Positions 34,758 to 42,400 of a stretch of DNA of 64,000 nucleotides are shown piece by piece. A model generated the notes under the pieces. That model ran no database searches and was not told the DNA's origin. It was given only the letters and a program-made list of their open reading frames with translations. Where the stretch lies: contig NZ_JAFKIP010000007.1 of assembly GCF_017305435.1 (NCBI RefSeq), forward strand, positions 186,001 to 250,000, in the 5' to 3' direction. This stretch comes from Microbacterium sp. Lineage in GTDB: Bacteria > Actinomycetota > Actinomycetes > Actinomycetales > Microbacteriaceae. Each line of letters begins with the position of its first letter. Within the stretch, counting starts at the first letter, position 1. Both the position numbers and the translations under genes were made by a program.

Positions 34758-35492
34758 ATGGTAAAGCAGTCCATCTTCGGTCGCATCTCGACGCTGGTGA
34801 AGGCGAACATCAACGCGATGCTCGACTCCGCAGAAGACCCGCAGAAGATGCTCGACCAGCTCGTTCGCGACTACACCAACAACATCGCCGACGCCGAGTC
34901 GGCGATCGCCGAGACGATCGGCAACCTGCGCCTCCTCGAGCGGGATCACGAGGAAGACGTCCGGGCCGCCACGGAGTGGGGCAACAAGGCCCTCGCCGCG
35001 AGCCGCAAGGCCGACGAGCTGCGCGGCGCCGGCAACACGGCGGATGCCGACAAGTTCGACAACCTCGCCAAGATCGCCCTGCAGCGGCAGATCAGCTCGG
35101 AGAACGAAGCCCGTCAGGCCGAGCCGACGATCACCTCGCAGACCGAGGTCGTCGACAAGCTCAAGGACGGCCTCAACGGCATGAAGCAGAAGCTCGTCGA
35201 GCTGAAGGCGAAGTCGTCGGAGCTCATGGCGCGCCAGAAGACCGCCGAGGCGCAGAACAAGGTTCACGACGCCGTCAAGTCGATCGACGTCATGGACCCG
35301 ACGAGCGAGCTCGGCCGCTTCGAGGACAAGGTGCGCCGCCAGGAGGCGCTCGCCGCGGGCAAGGCGGAGATCGCGGCATCCAGCCTCGACGCCCAGTTCA
35401 ACTCGCTCGAAGACGTCGGTGAGCTCACCGAGGTCGAGGCGCGGCTCGCCGCGCTGAAGTCCGGCGCACCGGCGCCCGCGATCGAGCAGTGA
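34758..35492 (+). CDS. pspA: PspA/IM30 (Vipp1) family membrane-stress protein
   Basis: 244 aa, nearly all alpha-helical. N-terminal amphipathic helix with GRISTLVKANINAMLDSAEDPQKMLDQLVRDY is the PspA/IM30 signature, followed by charged heptad-like helices (ERDHEEDVRAATEWGNKALA, MKQKLVELKAKSSELMARQKTAEAQ) and a C-terminal helix ending GAPAPAIEQ. These proteins form ESCRT-III-like membrane-remodelling rings. AGGAAAGGA precedes the ATG. The TPM gene directly upstream ending in a cytoplasmic coiled coil suggests a joint membrane-integrity role. Confidence 0.93.
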   Translation: MVKQSIFGRISTLVKANINAMLDSAEDPQKMLDQLVRDYTNNIADAESAIAETIGNLRLLERDHEEDVRAATEWGNKALAASRKADELRGAGNTADADKFDNLAKIALQRQISSENEARQAEPTITSQTEVVDKLKDGLNGMKQKLVELKAKSSELMARQKTAEAQNKVHDAVKSIDVMDPTSELGRFEDKVRRQEALAAGKAEIAASSLDAQFNSLEDVGELTEVEARLAALKSGAPAPAIEQ

Positions 35493-35497
35493 TCCGT

Positions 35498-35564
35498 CGT
35501 CGCGGAACCTCTCGCGTACACGTGATCGCGTCGCGACGCGTGACACACGGGAGGTTCCGCGACG
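35498..35564. repeat. large intergenic palindrome 1
   Basis: CGTCGCGGAACCTC (35498-35511) is exactly complementary to GAGGTTCCGCGACG (35551-35564); between them a further imperfect palindrome centres on GCGTCGCGACGC. It follows pspA by 6 bp and ends 29 bp before the arginase gene. Could terminate pspA transcription; shares words with the palindromes at 38745 and 63354. Confidence 0.75.
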
Positions 35565-35592
35565 CTCTTCGCGGCTCGGGAAGGTGGACACC

Positions 35593-36432
35593 ATGACGCG
35601 TTTCGTCGTCGTGCCGCAGTGGCAGGGCTCCCCCGCCGCACGCGCGATGCATCTCGTCGACGGTGCGGAGGCGATCGCGGGTGACCTGCCGCGGGCATCG
35701 ACCGTGCGCTTGGAGGTGCCGGCGTCGGCCGGCGAGGCCCTCGACACCGGCATCCGGCGTTTCAGTGCGCTCTCCCGCACGGCGACGGCGCTCCGCGACG
35801 CCCTGGACGCCCACGACCCCCAGAACGGCGAGAGCGCGGGCGCCGATCCCGTGCTCGTGATCGGCGGCGACTGCGGGGTCGCGGTCGCCGCGATCGCGCA
35901 CGCGGCCAGCCGCAACGAGGCCCTCGCGGTGGTCTGGTTCGACGCCCACGGCGACCTGAACACCCCGGATGCCTCGCCCTCGGGCGCGTTCGCCGGCATG
36001 GCCCTGCGCGCCGTCATCGACGCGATGCCTTTCGAGGGAAGCGGCGCCGTGCCCGCGAGCCGCGTGATCCTCGCCGGGGCCCGCGAGCTCGACGACGCCG
36101 AACGCGACGTCGTGGCGGACTCCGGCATCACGCATCTCGACGTCGACGCGCTGAGGGATCCCGCCGCACTCGTCGAGGCCGTCGCCGCCACCGGTGCGAC
36201 AGCGGTCTACGTGCACGTCGACCTGGATGTGCTCGATCCCGCCGTGATCGGCGGCGTCGCGCTGCCCGTGCCGTTCGGTCTCAGCCTCGAGCACCTCCTC
36301 GCCGCTCTCGGCGCCCTCCGTGCCCGCGTGCCGCTCGTCGGGGCGTCGATCGCCGGCTTCGCGCCTGCGTCGCCCGCGGCGGCGATCGACGATCTCGGCA
36401 CGATCCTGCGTGTCGTCGGAGCGCTCGCGTGA
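35593..36432 (+). CDS. arginase/ureohydrolase family protein
   Basis: 279 aa. Binuclear manganese hydrolases of this family cleave guanidino or formimino groups. Metal motifs: VWFDAHGDLNTP (Asp-Ala-His-Gly-Asp) and VYVHVDLDVLDP (DxDxxDP). The first metal ligand, His in GGDH of most members, is Cys here: VIGGDCGVAVA. Whether that keeps a full metal site is unclear; related actinobacterial sequences with Cys exist as far as I know. GGAAGG lies eight bases before ATG 35593, preferred over a GTG at 35584. Its stop overlaps the next gene (GTGA). Possible link to the guanidinium exporter at 29617 is speculative. Confidence 0.85.
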   Translation: MTRFVVVPQWQGSPAARAMHLVDGAEAIAGDLPRASTVRLEVPASAGEALDTGIRRFSALSRTATALRDALDAHDPQNGESAGADPVLVIGGDCGVAVAAIAHAASRNEALAVVWFDAHGDLNTPDASPSGAFAGMALRAVIDAMPFEGSGAVPASRVILAGARELDDAERDVVADSGITHLDVDALRDPAALVEAVAATGATAVYVHVDLDVLDPAVIGGVALPVPFGLSLEHLLAALGALRARVPLVGASIAGFAPASPAAAIDDLGTILRVVGALA

Positions 36433-36878
36433 TCCCACGGCCTCCCGCCGGATGGCGCGTCCGCGCCGAACGCGCCGTCACCCGCGGAGAGCGTCTCGAC
36501 GCGTTCATCCCGACCGTGCTGCTCGACTCGCCGATCAGCCGCGTCGGCTACTGGTGGGGGACGACCGTCGGATTCGTCTGGGGCGGACTGTGGTCGCGTG
36601 GCCGGATCGAACGCCGCGCGGGCCTCTGGGTCTTCCGCGGCCTGCCGAACTGGGCGTTCGGGCGTGGTGGCGTCTGCGTCGGCGGCTGCTACCTCACCGG
36701 GTCGGCGCCCGTGACGGATGCCGTCCTCGCACACGAGGCGGTGCACGCGCGCCAGTGGCGCCGGTACGGATTCCTCATGCCGCTGCTGTACCTCGTCGCG
36801 GGGCGCGATCCGTTGCGCAATCGGTTCGAGATCCTCGCGGGCCTCGAAGACGGCAACTACGTCCCGCGCGGCAGCTGA
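36429..36878 (+). CDS. small HExxH-type protein of unknown function
   Basis: 149 aa, GTG start inside the arginase stop. Contains AHEAVHARQWRRYG, an HExxH zinc-metallopeptidase-like motif, preceded by WYWGTT-like aromatic segments (SRVGYWWGTTVGFVWGG) and GVCVGGCYLTG with two Cys. No signal peptide. Homologues in related genomes are sometimes labelled Fe-S oxidoreductase without support. The third ligand expected for a zincin could be Glu in NRFEILAGLEDGNY, 28 residues after the motif. Translationally coupled to the arginase-family gene. Confidence 0.65.
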   Translation: MIPRPPAGWRVRAERAVTRGERLDAFIPTVLLDSPISRVGYWWGTTVGFVWGGLWSRGRIERRAGLWVFRGLPNWAFGRGGVCVGGCYLTGSAPVTDAVLAHEAVHARQWRRYGFLMPLLYLVAGRDPLRNRFEILAGLEDGNYVPRGS

Positions 36879-36924
36879 GCGGGCTCAGCGCCCGGCACCG
36901 GTCCCGGCGTATCGACCGGAGCGT

Positions 36925-37449
36925 TCAGTGCGCGGCGGCGAGACCGAAGCGTGCCGGCGTGGCGATGGATGCCGCGTCGATCCCGAGCGCATCCGTCAGG
37001 TGGTCGAAGATGTCGGCCGTCCCGAGGAAGCCGCCCAACAGGTGGATGCACGTGCCCCCGGCGCAGGTCGCCGTGCGCGCAGGGCGCTCCTCGGCATCCC
37101 CCGCGGCGACGTCGTCGCACAGCATCTCGTCCGACCAGGCGACGACCGCGCGCGCGAGCGCCTGACCGGGCGCGCATGCGCGGCCCGTGCCCGGGGCGCC
37201 GCTGCGCTGCGAGCGATCGAGCCACGTCACGATCATGCGGGCGGGAACCCGCAGATCGAAGATCCACGAGGCATCGGGCACCTCGACGAACACGCGTCCC
37301 GTCGAGCAGATCGGAAGCGTCGCGACGAGCGTCTCGAGCTCGATGAGCGACGTCTCGTCCGCCGTGATGAGCTGCTGCACACGCGCGTGCCGCGACGCCT
37401 TGCAGGCGGCGGCGTCGTGCGTGCCGTGGTGCGCGATCAGGGTGCTCAT
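36925..37449 (-). CDS. SIP-domain (siderophore-interacting protein C-terminal type) protein
   Basis: 174 aa. LITADETSLIELETLVATLPICSTGRVFVEVPD matches the start of the NAD(P)H-binding half of siderophore-interacting ferric reductases, but the FAD-binding half is missing, so it is a stand-alone domain. Several Cys (CSTG, CKAS, CAPG, CDDV, TCAGGTC) are unusual for the family. Start ATG 37449 preferred over in-frame GTG 37461, because the -10 box TATAGT at 37460-37465 covers that GTG. An iron-repressor box sits just upstream, so expression under iron limitation is expected. Confidence 0.75.
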   Translation of the reverse strand: MSTLIAHHGTHDAAACKASRHARVQQLITADETSLIELETLVATLPICSTGRVFVEVPDASWIFDLRVPARMIVTWLDRSQRSGAPGTGRACAPGQALARAVVAWSDEMLCDDVAAGDAEERPARTATCAGGTCIHLLGGFLGTADIFDHLTDALGIDAASIATPARFGLAAAH

Positions 37450-37459
37450 CTCACCCCCC

Positions 37460-37465
37460 ACTATA
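37460..37465 (-). promoter_or_regulatory. -10 element of SIP-domain gene
   Basis: TATAGT on the minus strand, ten bases before ATG 37449, giving an almost leaderless transcript. The iron box at 37474-37492 occupies the spacer and -35 region. Confidence 0.55.
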
Positions 37466-37473
37466 CGCCTCGT

Positions 37474-37492
37474 TTAGGCGAGCCTTACCTCA
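37474..37492 (-). promoter_or_regulatory. DtxR/IdeR-type iron box
   Basis: Plus-strand TTAGGCGAGCCTTACCTCA matches 15 of 19 positions of the DtxR/IdeR consensus TTAGGTTAGSCTAACCTAA. It overlaps the promoter of the SIP-domain gene, where a bound iron-loaded repressor would block polymerase, and the last bases of the phosphatase gene. Confidence 0.75.
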
Positions 37493-38215
37493 CGTTGCGA
37501 TGAGGATGCCGCGCAACGCGGCGAGCTCGCCCGCGTCCAGCCCGTGCGCGCTCAGGTAGCCGGCGACGGATCCGTGACGCTCCTCGATCTCGGCGAGGAG
37601 CGCGCGCATCACCTCCGCGGGAGCCCGCGTGGCCAGTTCGTCGACGTTCCGCGCCGCCGGGTGCGCACGTCGCAGGTAGGTGAGCACCCGTGCGTTGCGC
37701 TCGGGCGGCAGACTCGATTCGGTCGCCGCATAGTCGGCGACGACGGCATCCACCTCGACACCCGCCGCCGTCAGCAGGAGTGCGACGACGACGCCGGTCC
37801 GGTCCTTGCCGACCGTGCAGTGCACGAGCGCGGGCTGCGCGGCCAGGATCGCGCGCACGGCCTCGACCACGCGGTCCCCCGACTCGTCGATGAGGCTCCG
37901 GTACAGCTCGCCGAGCGTCACGTCGCGCTCGAAGAAGGAGGCCACCGAGCCGAGGAAGAGGGGCACGCGGACGATCTCGACGTCGAGCCCCTCGACGAGG
38001 CTCGGCTCCCACGCGACCTCGTCGTCGTCCCGGAGGTCGACGATGCGCCGCACGCCGAGCGCGCCCAGCGCGGTGCGCCCCGCCGCCGTGACGTGCGCGA
38101 GGTTGGCGGACCGGTAGAGCACCCCCGCGCGCGTGATGCCAGTGCCCGCGGGCAGACCGCCCGTGTCGCGGAAGTTGAAGACCCCGTCGACGGGCTCGAC
38201 CCGGCGCGCCGTCAT
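37490..38215 (-). CDS. tyrosine-protein phosphatase (Y_phosphatase3 / PtpB type)
   Basis: 241 aa. P-loop HCTVGKDRTGVVVAL carries catalytic Cys and Arg with the Lys typical of the mycobacterial PtpB/MptpB group. N-terminal FNFRDTGGLPAG and VLYRSANLAHVT, RRIVDLRDDDEVAWEP are the conserved blocks of this family. Such enzymes act on phosphotyrosine and sometimes phosphoinositides. ATG 38215 overlaps the AhpD-like gene stop (ATGA). Its 3' end runs into the iron box. Confidence 0.93.
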   Translation of the reverse strand: MTARRVEPVDGVFNFRDTGGLPAGTGITRAGVLYRSANLAHVTAAGRTALGALGVRRIVDLRDDDEVAWEPSLVEGLDVEIVRVPLFLGSVASFFERDVTLGELYRSLIDESGDRVVEAVRAILAAQPALVHCTVGKDRTGVVVALLLTAAGVEVDAVVADYAATESSLPPERNARVLTYLRRAHPAARNVDELATRAPAEVMRALLAEIEERHGSVAGYLSAHGLDAGELAALRGILIAT

Positions 38216-38694
38216 TGCCCGGAGTCCGCGCCGCGCCGCGGCGGCACGGGATACTTGCCCGCGATGGTGATGCGGTTGAACGCGTTGATCGAGACGAGGA
38301 GCCAGCTGAGTGCGACGTACTCCTCTTCACTGAGGATGCCGCCGACGCGGTCGTAGACCTCGTCCCGGATCCCCTCCTCGTGGATGAAGACATAGCTCTC
38401 CGCGAGTTCGAGCGCCGCACGTTCGCGCGCCGTGAAGACGCCGGACTCACGCCAGGCTGGAAGCTGCGCGATCTCGTCGGCGCCGAGGCCCGCCGCGACG
38501 GCGCGGTCGACGTGCACGCGCACACAGTAGGCGCAGCCGTTCAATTGCGACGCATGGATGAGCGTGAGCTCGCGGAGCCGGTCGTCGATGCCCGCCGCGG
38601 CGGCGACGTCGCCGACCGTGCGGGAGAACGCCTCGAGCGCGTCGTAGGCGGGGCGCGCCGAGCGGGAGAGGTGGACACGGCGTTCGGCGGTCAT
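38212..38694 (-). CDS. carboxymuconolactone decarboxylase (AhpD-like) family protein
   Basis: 160 aa. CxxC in HASQLNGCAYCVRVHVDRA with the proton-relay His is the AhpD-type peroxidase signature; flanking ELTLIHAS and TARERAALELAESY are also typical. Likely a thiol peroxidase/alkylhydroperoxidase helper in antioxidant defence. Start ATG 38694; a GTG two codons earlier is possible. Coupled to the downstream phosphatase. Confidence 0.9.
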   Translation of the reverse strand: MTAERRVHLSRSARPAYDALEAFSRTVGDVAAAAGIDDRLRELTLIHASQLNGCAYCVRVHVDRAVAAGLGADEIAQLPAWRESGVFTARERAALELAESYVFIHEEGIRDEVYDRVGGILSEEEYVALSWLLVSINAFNRITIAGKYPVPPRRGADSGQ

Positions 38695-38744
38695 GCGCAC
38701 CAGCCTATTCCCCGGTCTCCGCCCGCAGGCGCCCGGCGAGCATC

Positions 38745-38804
38745 GCGAGGGGTCGCGACACGCGCCGACGTCGCCGTGCGACAGCGCGTGTCGCGACCTC
38801 TCGC
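38745..38804. repeat. large intergenic palindrome 2
   Basis: 21-bp arms GCGAGGGGTCGCGACACGCGC (38745-38765) and its complement at 38784-38804 with one mismatch. It lies between divergently transcribed genes (starts at 38694 and 38826), so it is not a terminator of either. Shares GACCTCTCGC with palindrome 1. Confidence 0.78.
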
Positions 38805-38825
38805 CGATGGGGCGACAATGGCGGG

Positions 38826-39761
38826 ATGGACGAGTTCGACTTCCTCCCCGCGCAGGCCGCCGAGCTCGGTGTCGCCGCTCCCCCGGTGCGCCGCCTGGAC
38901 CACGCACTACCCGACGGACGCACGATCAGCGCCCTGCAGTACGGCGACGCCGCGACGGGCGCCTTCCCCGACCCCGTCGTCACGTTCCTGCACGGCGCGG
39001 GCCTCAACGCGCACACGTGGGACACGACGGTCCTCGCCCTGGGCCTGCCCGCCCTCGCCCTCGACCTTCCCGGGCACGGCGACTCATCGTGGCGGGAGGA
39101 TGCCGCCTACACCGGACGCACGCTCGCCGCCGATGTCGCGCCGGCCATCGCCGCCTGGACCCGCGGGCCCCAGGTGCTCGTCGGGCAGTCACTCGGGGGA
39201 CTCACGGCGGCAGCCGTCGCGAGCACGCACCCCGGGCTCGTCCGCGAGCTCGTCGTCGTCGACATCACCCCCGGCATCGATCCGAACGGGGATGCCGCAC
39301 AGATCGGCGCGTTCTTCGCGGGGCCCACCGACTGGGCGAGCCGCGATGAGCTCGTCGACCGCGCCCTCGCATTCGGCCTCGGCGGCACCCGCGAAGCGGC
39401 GACGCGCGGCGTCTTCCTCAATTCGCGCGTGCGCCCGGACGGACGGGTGGAGTGGAAGCACCACTTCGCTCACCTCGCGAACGCCCTCGCGGGAGACCCG
39501 GCCGCAGCCGCCGGCGCCGCGGCGCAGCAGTCCGCGATCCGGGGCGCCCTCACGGCATTCGGCTGGGACGACCTCGCCGACGTCACCGCCCCGATCACGC
39601 TCGTGCGGGGCGAACGCGGCTTCGTGACGCCGGCGGATGCCGCCGAGTTCCGCCGGCGTGTCCCGGCGGCCACGCTCGTCGACGCGCCGAGCGGGCACAA
39701 CGTGCAGGAGGAGGCGCCCGTTCTCCTCGCGGCCCTCATCGGCGACATCGCCCGCAGCTGA
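38826..39761 (+). CDS. alpha/beta hydrolase
   Basis: 311 aa, cytosolic. Oxyanion motif FLHGAGLNAHTWD, LDLPGHGDSSW, nucleophile elbow VGQSLGGLTA with Ser, acid likely in LVRGERGFV-TPADAAEF, and catalytic His in SGHNVQEEAP. A general esterase/lyase fold; substrate unknown. A GACAAT -10-like hexamer ends six bases before the ATG, so transcription may be leaderless and starts right after palindrome 2. It precedes the peptide ABC operon by 167 bp, in the same direction. Confidence 0.87.
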   Translation: MDEFDFLPAQAAELGVAAPPVRRLDHALPDGRTISALQYGDAATGAFPDPVVTFLHGAGLNAHTWDTTVLALGLPALALDLPGHGDSSWREDAAYTGRTLAADVAPAIAAWTRGPQVLVGQSLGGLTAAAVASTHPGLVRELVVVDITPGIDPNGDAAQIGAFFAGPTDWASRDELVDRALAFGLGGTREAATRGVFLNSRVRPDGRVEWKHHFAHLANALAGDPAAAAGAAAQQSAIRGALTAFGWDDLADVTAPITLVRGERGFVTPADAAEFRRRVPAATLVDAPSGHNVQEEAPVLLAALIGDIARS

Positions 39762-39801
39762 AGCGACGCCCGGAGCGCCCGGAACGCCCGGGACGGCGTT
39801 C

Positions 39802-39817
39802 ATGACGGCGGATGACC
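39802..39817 (+). promoter_or_regulatory. phased CGTCAT-type pair upstream of second peptide ABC operon
   Basis: ATGACG at 39802 and ATGACC at 39812 (complements CGTCAT and GGTCAT), 10 bp apart, followed by a TAGGCT -10-like hexamer at 39850-39855. Position about 35-48 bp upstream of the -10 suits an activator. Same arrangement as at 6872 and 21644. Confidence 0.4.
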
Positions 39818-39928
39818 GGCGCGGGGCCTCGCACACGCCGGCCAGAGCCTAGGCTGTAACGCGCACCGAGTCCACGGACGCGCCACACAGCACCCGAACG
39901 CGCGCGCCCCTGCGAAAGGAACCCCCAC

Positions 39929-41437
39929 ATGCTCCGCCGCACCACCGTCGCTGCAGCCGCCCTCCTCGCGGCCGGCGCGCTGCTGCTCAGCGCCTGCACC
40001 GGCAGCTCCGCACCGTCCCCGAGCGGCTCCACCGCCGCGGCGGACCCCGACGCGTCCGTCGCGGTCCGGCTCGTCCTCGAACCGAGCAACCTCGACATCC
40101 GCGAGACGGCGGGCGCCGCGCTCGACCAGATCCTGATCGACAACGTGTACCAGGGCCTCGTCTCGCGCACGCCCGACCAGGAGATCGTCGACACGCTCGC
40201 CTCGAGCCACGAGGTCTCCGCCGACGGCCTGACCTACACCTTCACGCTGCGCGAGGGGGTCACCTTCCACGACGGACAGGAGCTCACTCCGCAGGACGTC
40301 GTCTGGTCGCTGCAGCAGGTCAAGGACACCGCGACCTACCGCGACTCCGATCGACTGAAGAACGTCTCGTCGATCGCGGCGAACGGGCAGGACATCGTCC
40401 TGACGCTCTCCGCGCCCGACTCGACCCTCCTGTGGAACCTCACCGGCCGCGCAGGGCTCGTCTTCAAGGAGGGCGACACGATCGACCGCAAGACGAAGGC
40501 CAACGGGACGGGCCCGTACGCCCTGACCGACTGGAAGCAGGGCGACTCGATCACGCTGAAGCGCAACGACGCCTACTGGGGCGACAAGGCGAAGGTCGCC
40601 GAGGTCGTGCTCGACTTCATCCCCGACACCCAGGCCGCCCTCTCCGGCGCCCTCGCCGGTGAGCTCGACGTCGTGACCGGGTTCGACGCGACCCTGAAGG
40701 ACCAGATCGAGGCGAACGGGGCCTTCTCGCTCGTGCTCGGCCAGTCGACCGACAAGGGCACGCTCGCGATGAACTCGACGAAGGGTCCCCTCGCGGACGA
40801 GCGCGTGCGCAAGGCCATCCGCCAGGCGATCGACAAGAAGTCGATCGTCGAGGCCCTCGGCGCGGGTCAGACCCTGTACGGCCCGATCCCCGAACTCGAC
40901 CCCGGCTACGAGGACCTCGAGTCGACGGCGCCGTTCGACCCGGATGCCGCGAAGAAGCTGCTCGCGGAGGCCGGGGCCGAGGACATCACCCTGACCCTCA
41001 CGATCCCCTCCTTCTACGGAACGACCGTTTCGCAGATCCTCGTGTCGAACCTCGACGACGTCGGCATCACGCTGAAGGTCGACGCCGTCGAGTTCTCGGC
41101 CTGGCTCAACGATGTCTACATCAACAAGAACTACGACCTGAGCTTCGTGCTGCACACCGAGGCGCACGACTTCGAGAACTGGGCGAACCCGGACTACTAC
41201 TTCACCTACGACAACCCCGAGGTGCAGGCGCTCTACGCGAAGTCGGTCGCCGCGACCGACCCCGATCAGGCCGCCGACTTCCTCAAGCAGGCCGCGAGGA
41301 TCGTCGCCGAGGACCAGGCCGCCGACTGGCTCTACAACGGGGCATCCGTCGTCGCCGTCGCGCCGACCGTCACGGGATTCCCGACGGTGAACACGAACGA
41401 GCGGATGAACCTCGCCGACCTCGCCAAGAGCCGGTAA
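39929..41437 (+). CDS. oligopeptide-type ABC transporter substrate-binding lipoprotein
   Basis: 502 aa, family 5 solute-binding protein. Lipobox LLSAC with Cys at residue 23, then SSAPSPSGST linker. Family features: ETAGAALDQILIDNVYQGLV, TFTLREGVTFHDGQELTPQDVVWSL, NGTGPYALTDWKQGDSITLKRNDAYWG, DERVRKAIRQAIDKKSIVEAL. AAAGGA lies eight bases before the ATG. Heads a complete five-gene importer to 44878. It differs from the binding protein at 19910 in length and sequence, so it probably has a different ligand. Confidence 0.94.
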   Translation: MLRRTTVAAAALLAAGALLLSACTGSSAPSPSGSTAAADPDASVAVRLVLEPSNLDIRETAGAALDQILIDNVYQGLVSRTPDQEIVDTLASSHEVSADGLTYTFTLREGVTFHDGQELTPQDVVWSLQQVKDTATYRDSDRLKNVSSIAANGQDIVLTLSAPDSTLLWNLTGRAGLVFKEGDTIDRKTKANGTGPYALTDWKQGDSITLKRNDAYWGDKAKVAEVVLDFIPDTQAALSGALAGELDVVTGFDATLKDQIEANGAFSLVLGQSTDKGTLAMNSTKGPLADERVRKAIRQAIDKKSIVEALGAGQTLYGPIPELDPGYEDLESTAPFDPDAAKKLLAEAGAEDITLTLTIPSFYGTTVSQILVSNLDDVGITLKVDAVEFSAWLNDVYINKNYDLSFVLHTEAHDFENWANPDYYFTYDNPEVQALYAKSVAATDPDQAADFLKQAARIVAEDQAADWLYNGASVVAVAPTVTGFPTVNTNERMNLADLAKSR

Positions 41438-41449
41438 CGAGACCGCCGG

Positions 41450-42400
41450 GTGCTCCGCTACGCACTGACGAGGCTGGCCCTGCTGCTGCTGGGCCTCGTC
41501 GTCGCCAGTGCGCTGATCTTCCTGACGCTGCGGGTTCTTCCCGGCGATGTCGCACAGCTCATCGCCGGGATGAACTCCACACCGGAGCAGATCGCCGGCA
41601 TCCGGGAACGCCTCGGGCTCGACGCGCCGCTGCTCACGCAGTACTTCACCTGGATCGGCGGAGTCCTCCGCGGCGAGCTCGGGGCCTCGCTCGTCACGGG
41701 AGCGCCCGTCGCCTCCGAACTCGTCGAGAAGGCGCAGGTGACGATCCCGCTCGGGCTCATGGCGATGACGGTCGCGCTCGTCATCGCGCTGCCCTTCGGC
41801 GTCCTGTCGGCGCTCCGCCGCGGCCGCGCCGACGGCACGGCGCTGAGCGTCGGCGCGCAGACGCTCGCCGCCGTGCCGGTCGTCTGGGCCGGCATGATGC
41901 TCGTGCTCGTGTTCGCCGTGTGGCTCGGATGGCTGCCGGCGCAGGGGTTCCCCCGGGGCGGGTGGGACGATCCCGCGCTCGCCTTCCGCTCGCTGCTGCT
42001 CCCCGCGATCACGATCGGCGTCATCGAAGGCGCGATGCTCATGCGGTTCGTGCGCTCGGCGACACTGCAGGCGACGGGTCAGGACTTCGTCCGCACGGCG
42101 GCGGCGAAGGGGCTCACCCGCACGCAGGCGCTGCTGAGGCACGGCCTGCCGAACGTCGGGCTTTCGATCATCACGGTCCTGGGGCTGCAGGTGGCGGGCA
42201 TCATCGTCGGCGCCGTCATCATCGAACAGCTGTTCAGCCTGCCCGGCATCGGCCGCATGCTCGTCGCCGACGTCGGGCAGCGCGACCTCCCCAAGGTGCA
42301 GGGAGAGCTCCTCGTCCTCACCGGATTCGTCCTCGTCGTCGGCTTCGTCGTCGACCTCGTCCACCGGGTCATCGACCCGCGGCAGCGGGAGGCCGAATGA
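41450..42400 (+). CDS. oligopeptide-type ABC transporter permease (DppB type)
   Basis: 316 aa with six membrane segments; GTG start 12 bp after the binding-protein stop. ALIFLTLRVLPGDVAQLIAG, IRERLGLDAPLLTQYFTWIGGVLRGELGASL and the EAA loop FVRTAAAKGLTRTQALLRHGLPN are diagnostic of DppB/OppB. Stop overlaps the next start (ATGA). Confidence 0.93.
   Translation: MLRYALTRLALLLLGLVVASALIFLTLRVLPGDVAQLIAGMNSTPEQIAGIRERLGLDAPLLTQYFTWIGGVLRGELGASLVTGAPVASELVEKAQVTIPLGLMAMTVALVIALPFGVLSALRRGRADGTALSVGAQTLAAVPVVWAGMMLVLVFAVWLGWLPAQGFPRGGWDDPALAFRSLLLPAITIGVIEGAMLMRFVRSATLQATGQDFVRTAAAKGLTRTQALLRHGLPNVGLSIITVLGLQVAGIIVGAVIIEQLFSLPGIGRMLVADVGQRDLPKVQGELLVLTGFVLVVGFVVDLVHRVIDPRQREAE

Noticed and set aside
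32571-36191. 1206-codon open frame on the minus strand opposite TPM, pspA and arginase genes
   Set aside because: Spans three supported genes and a palindrome on the other strand; low-complexity shadow.
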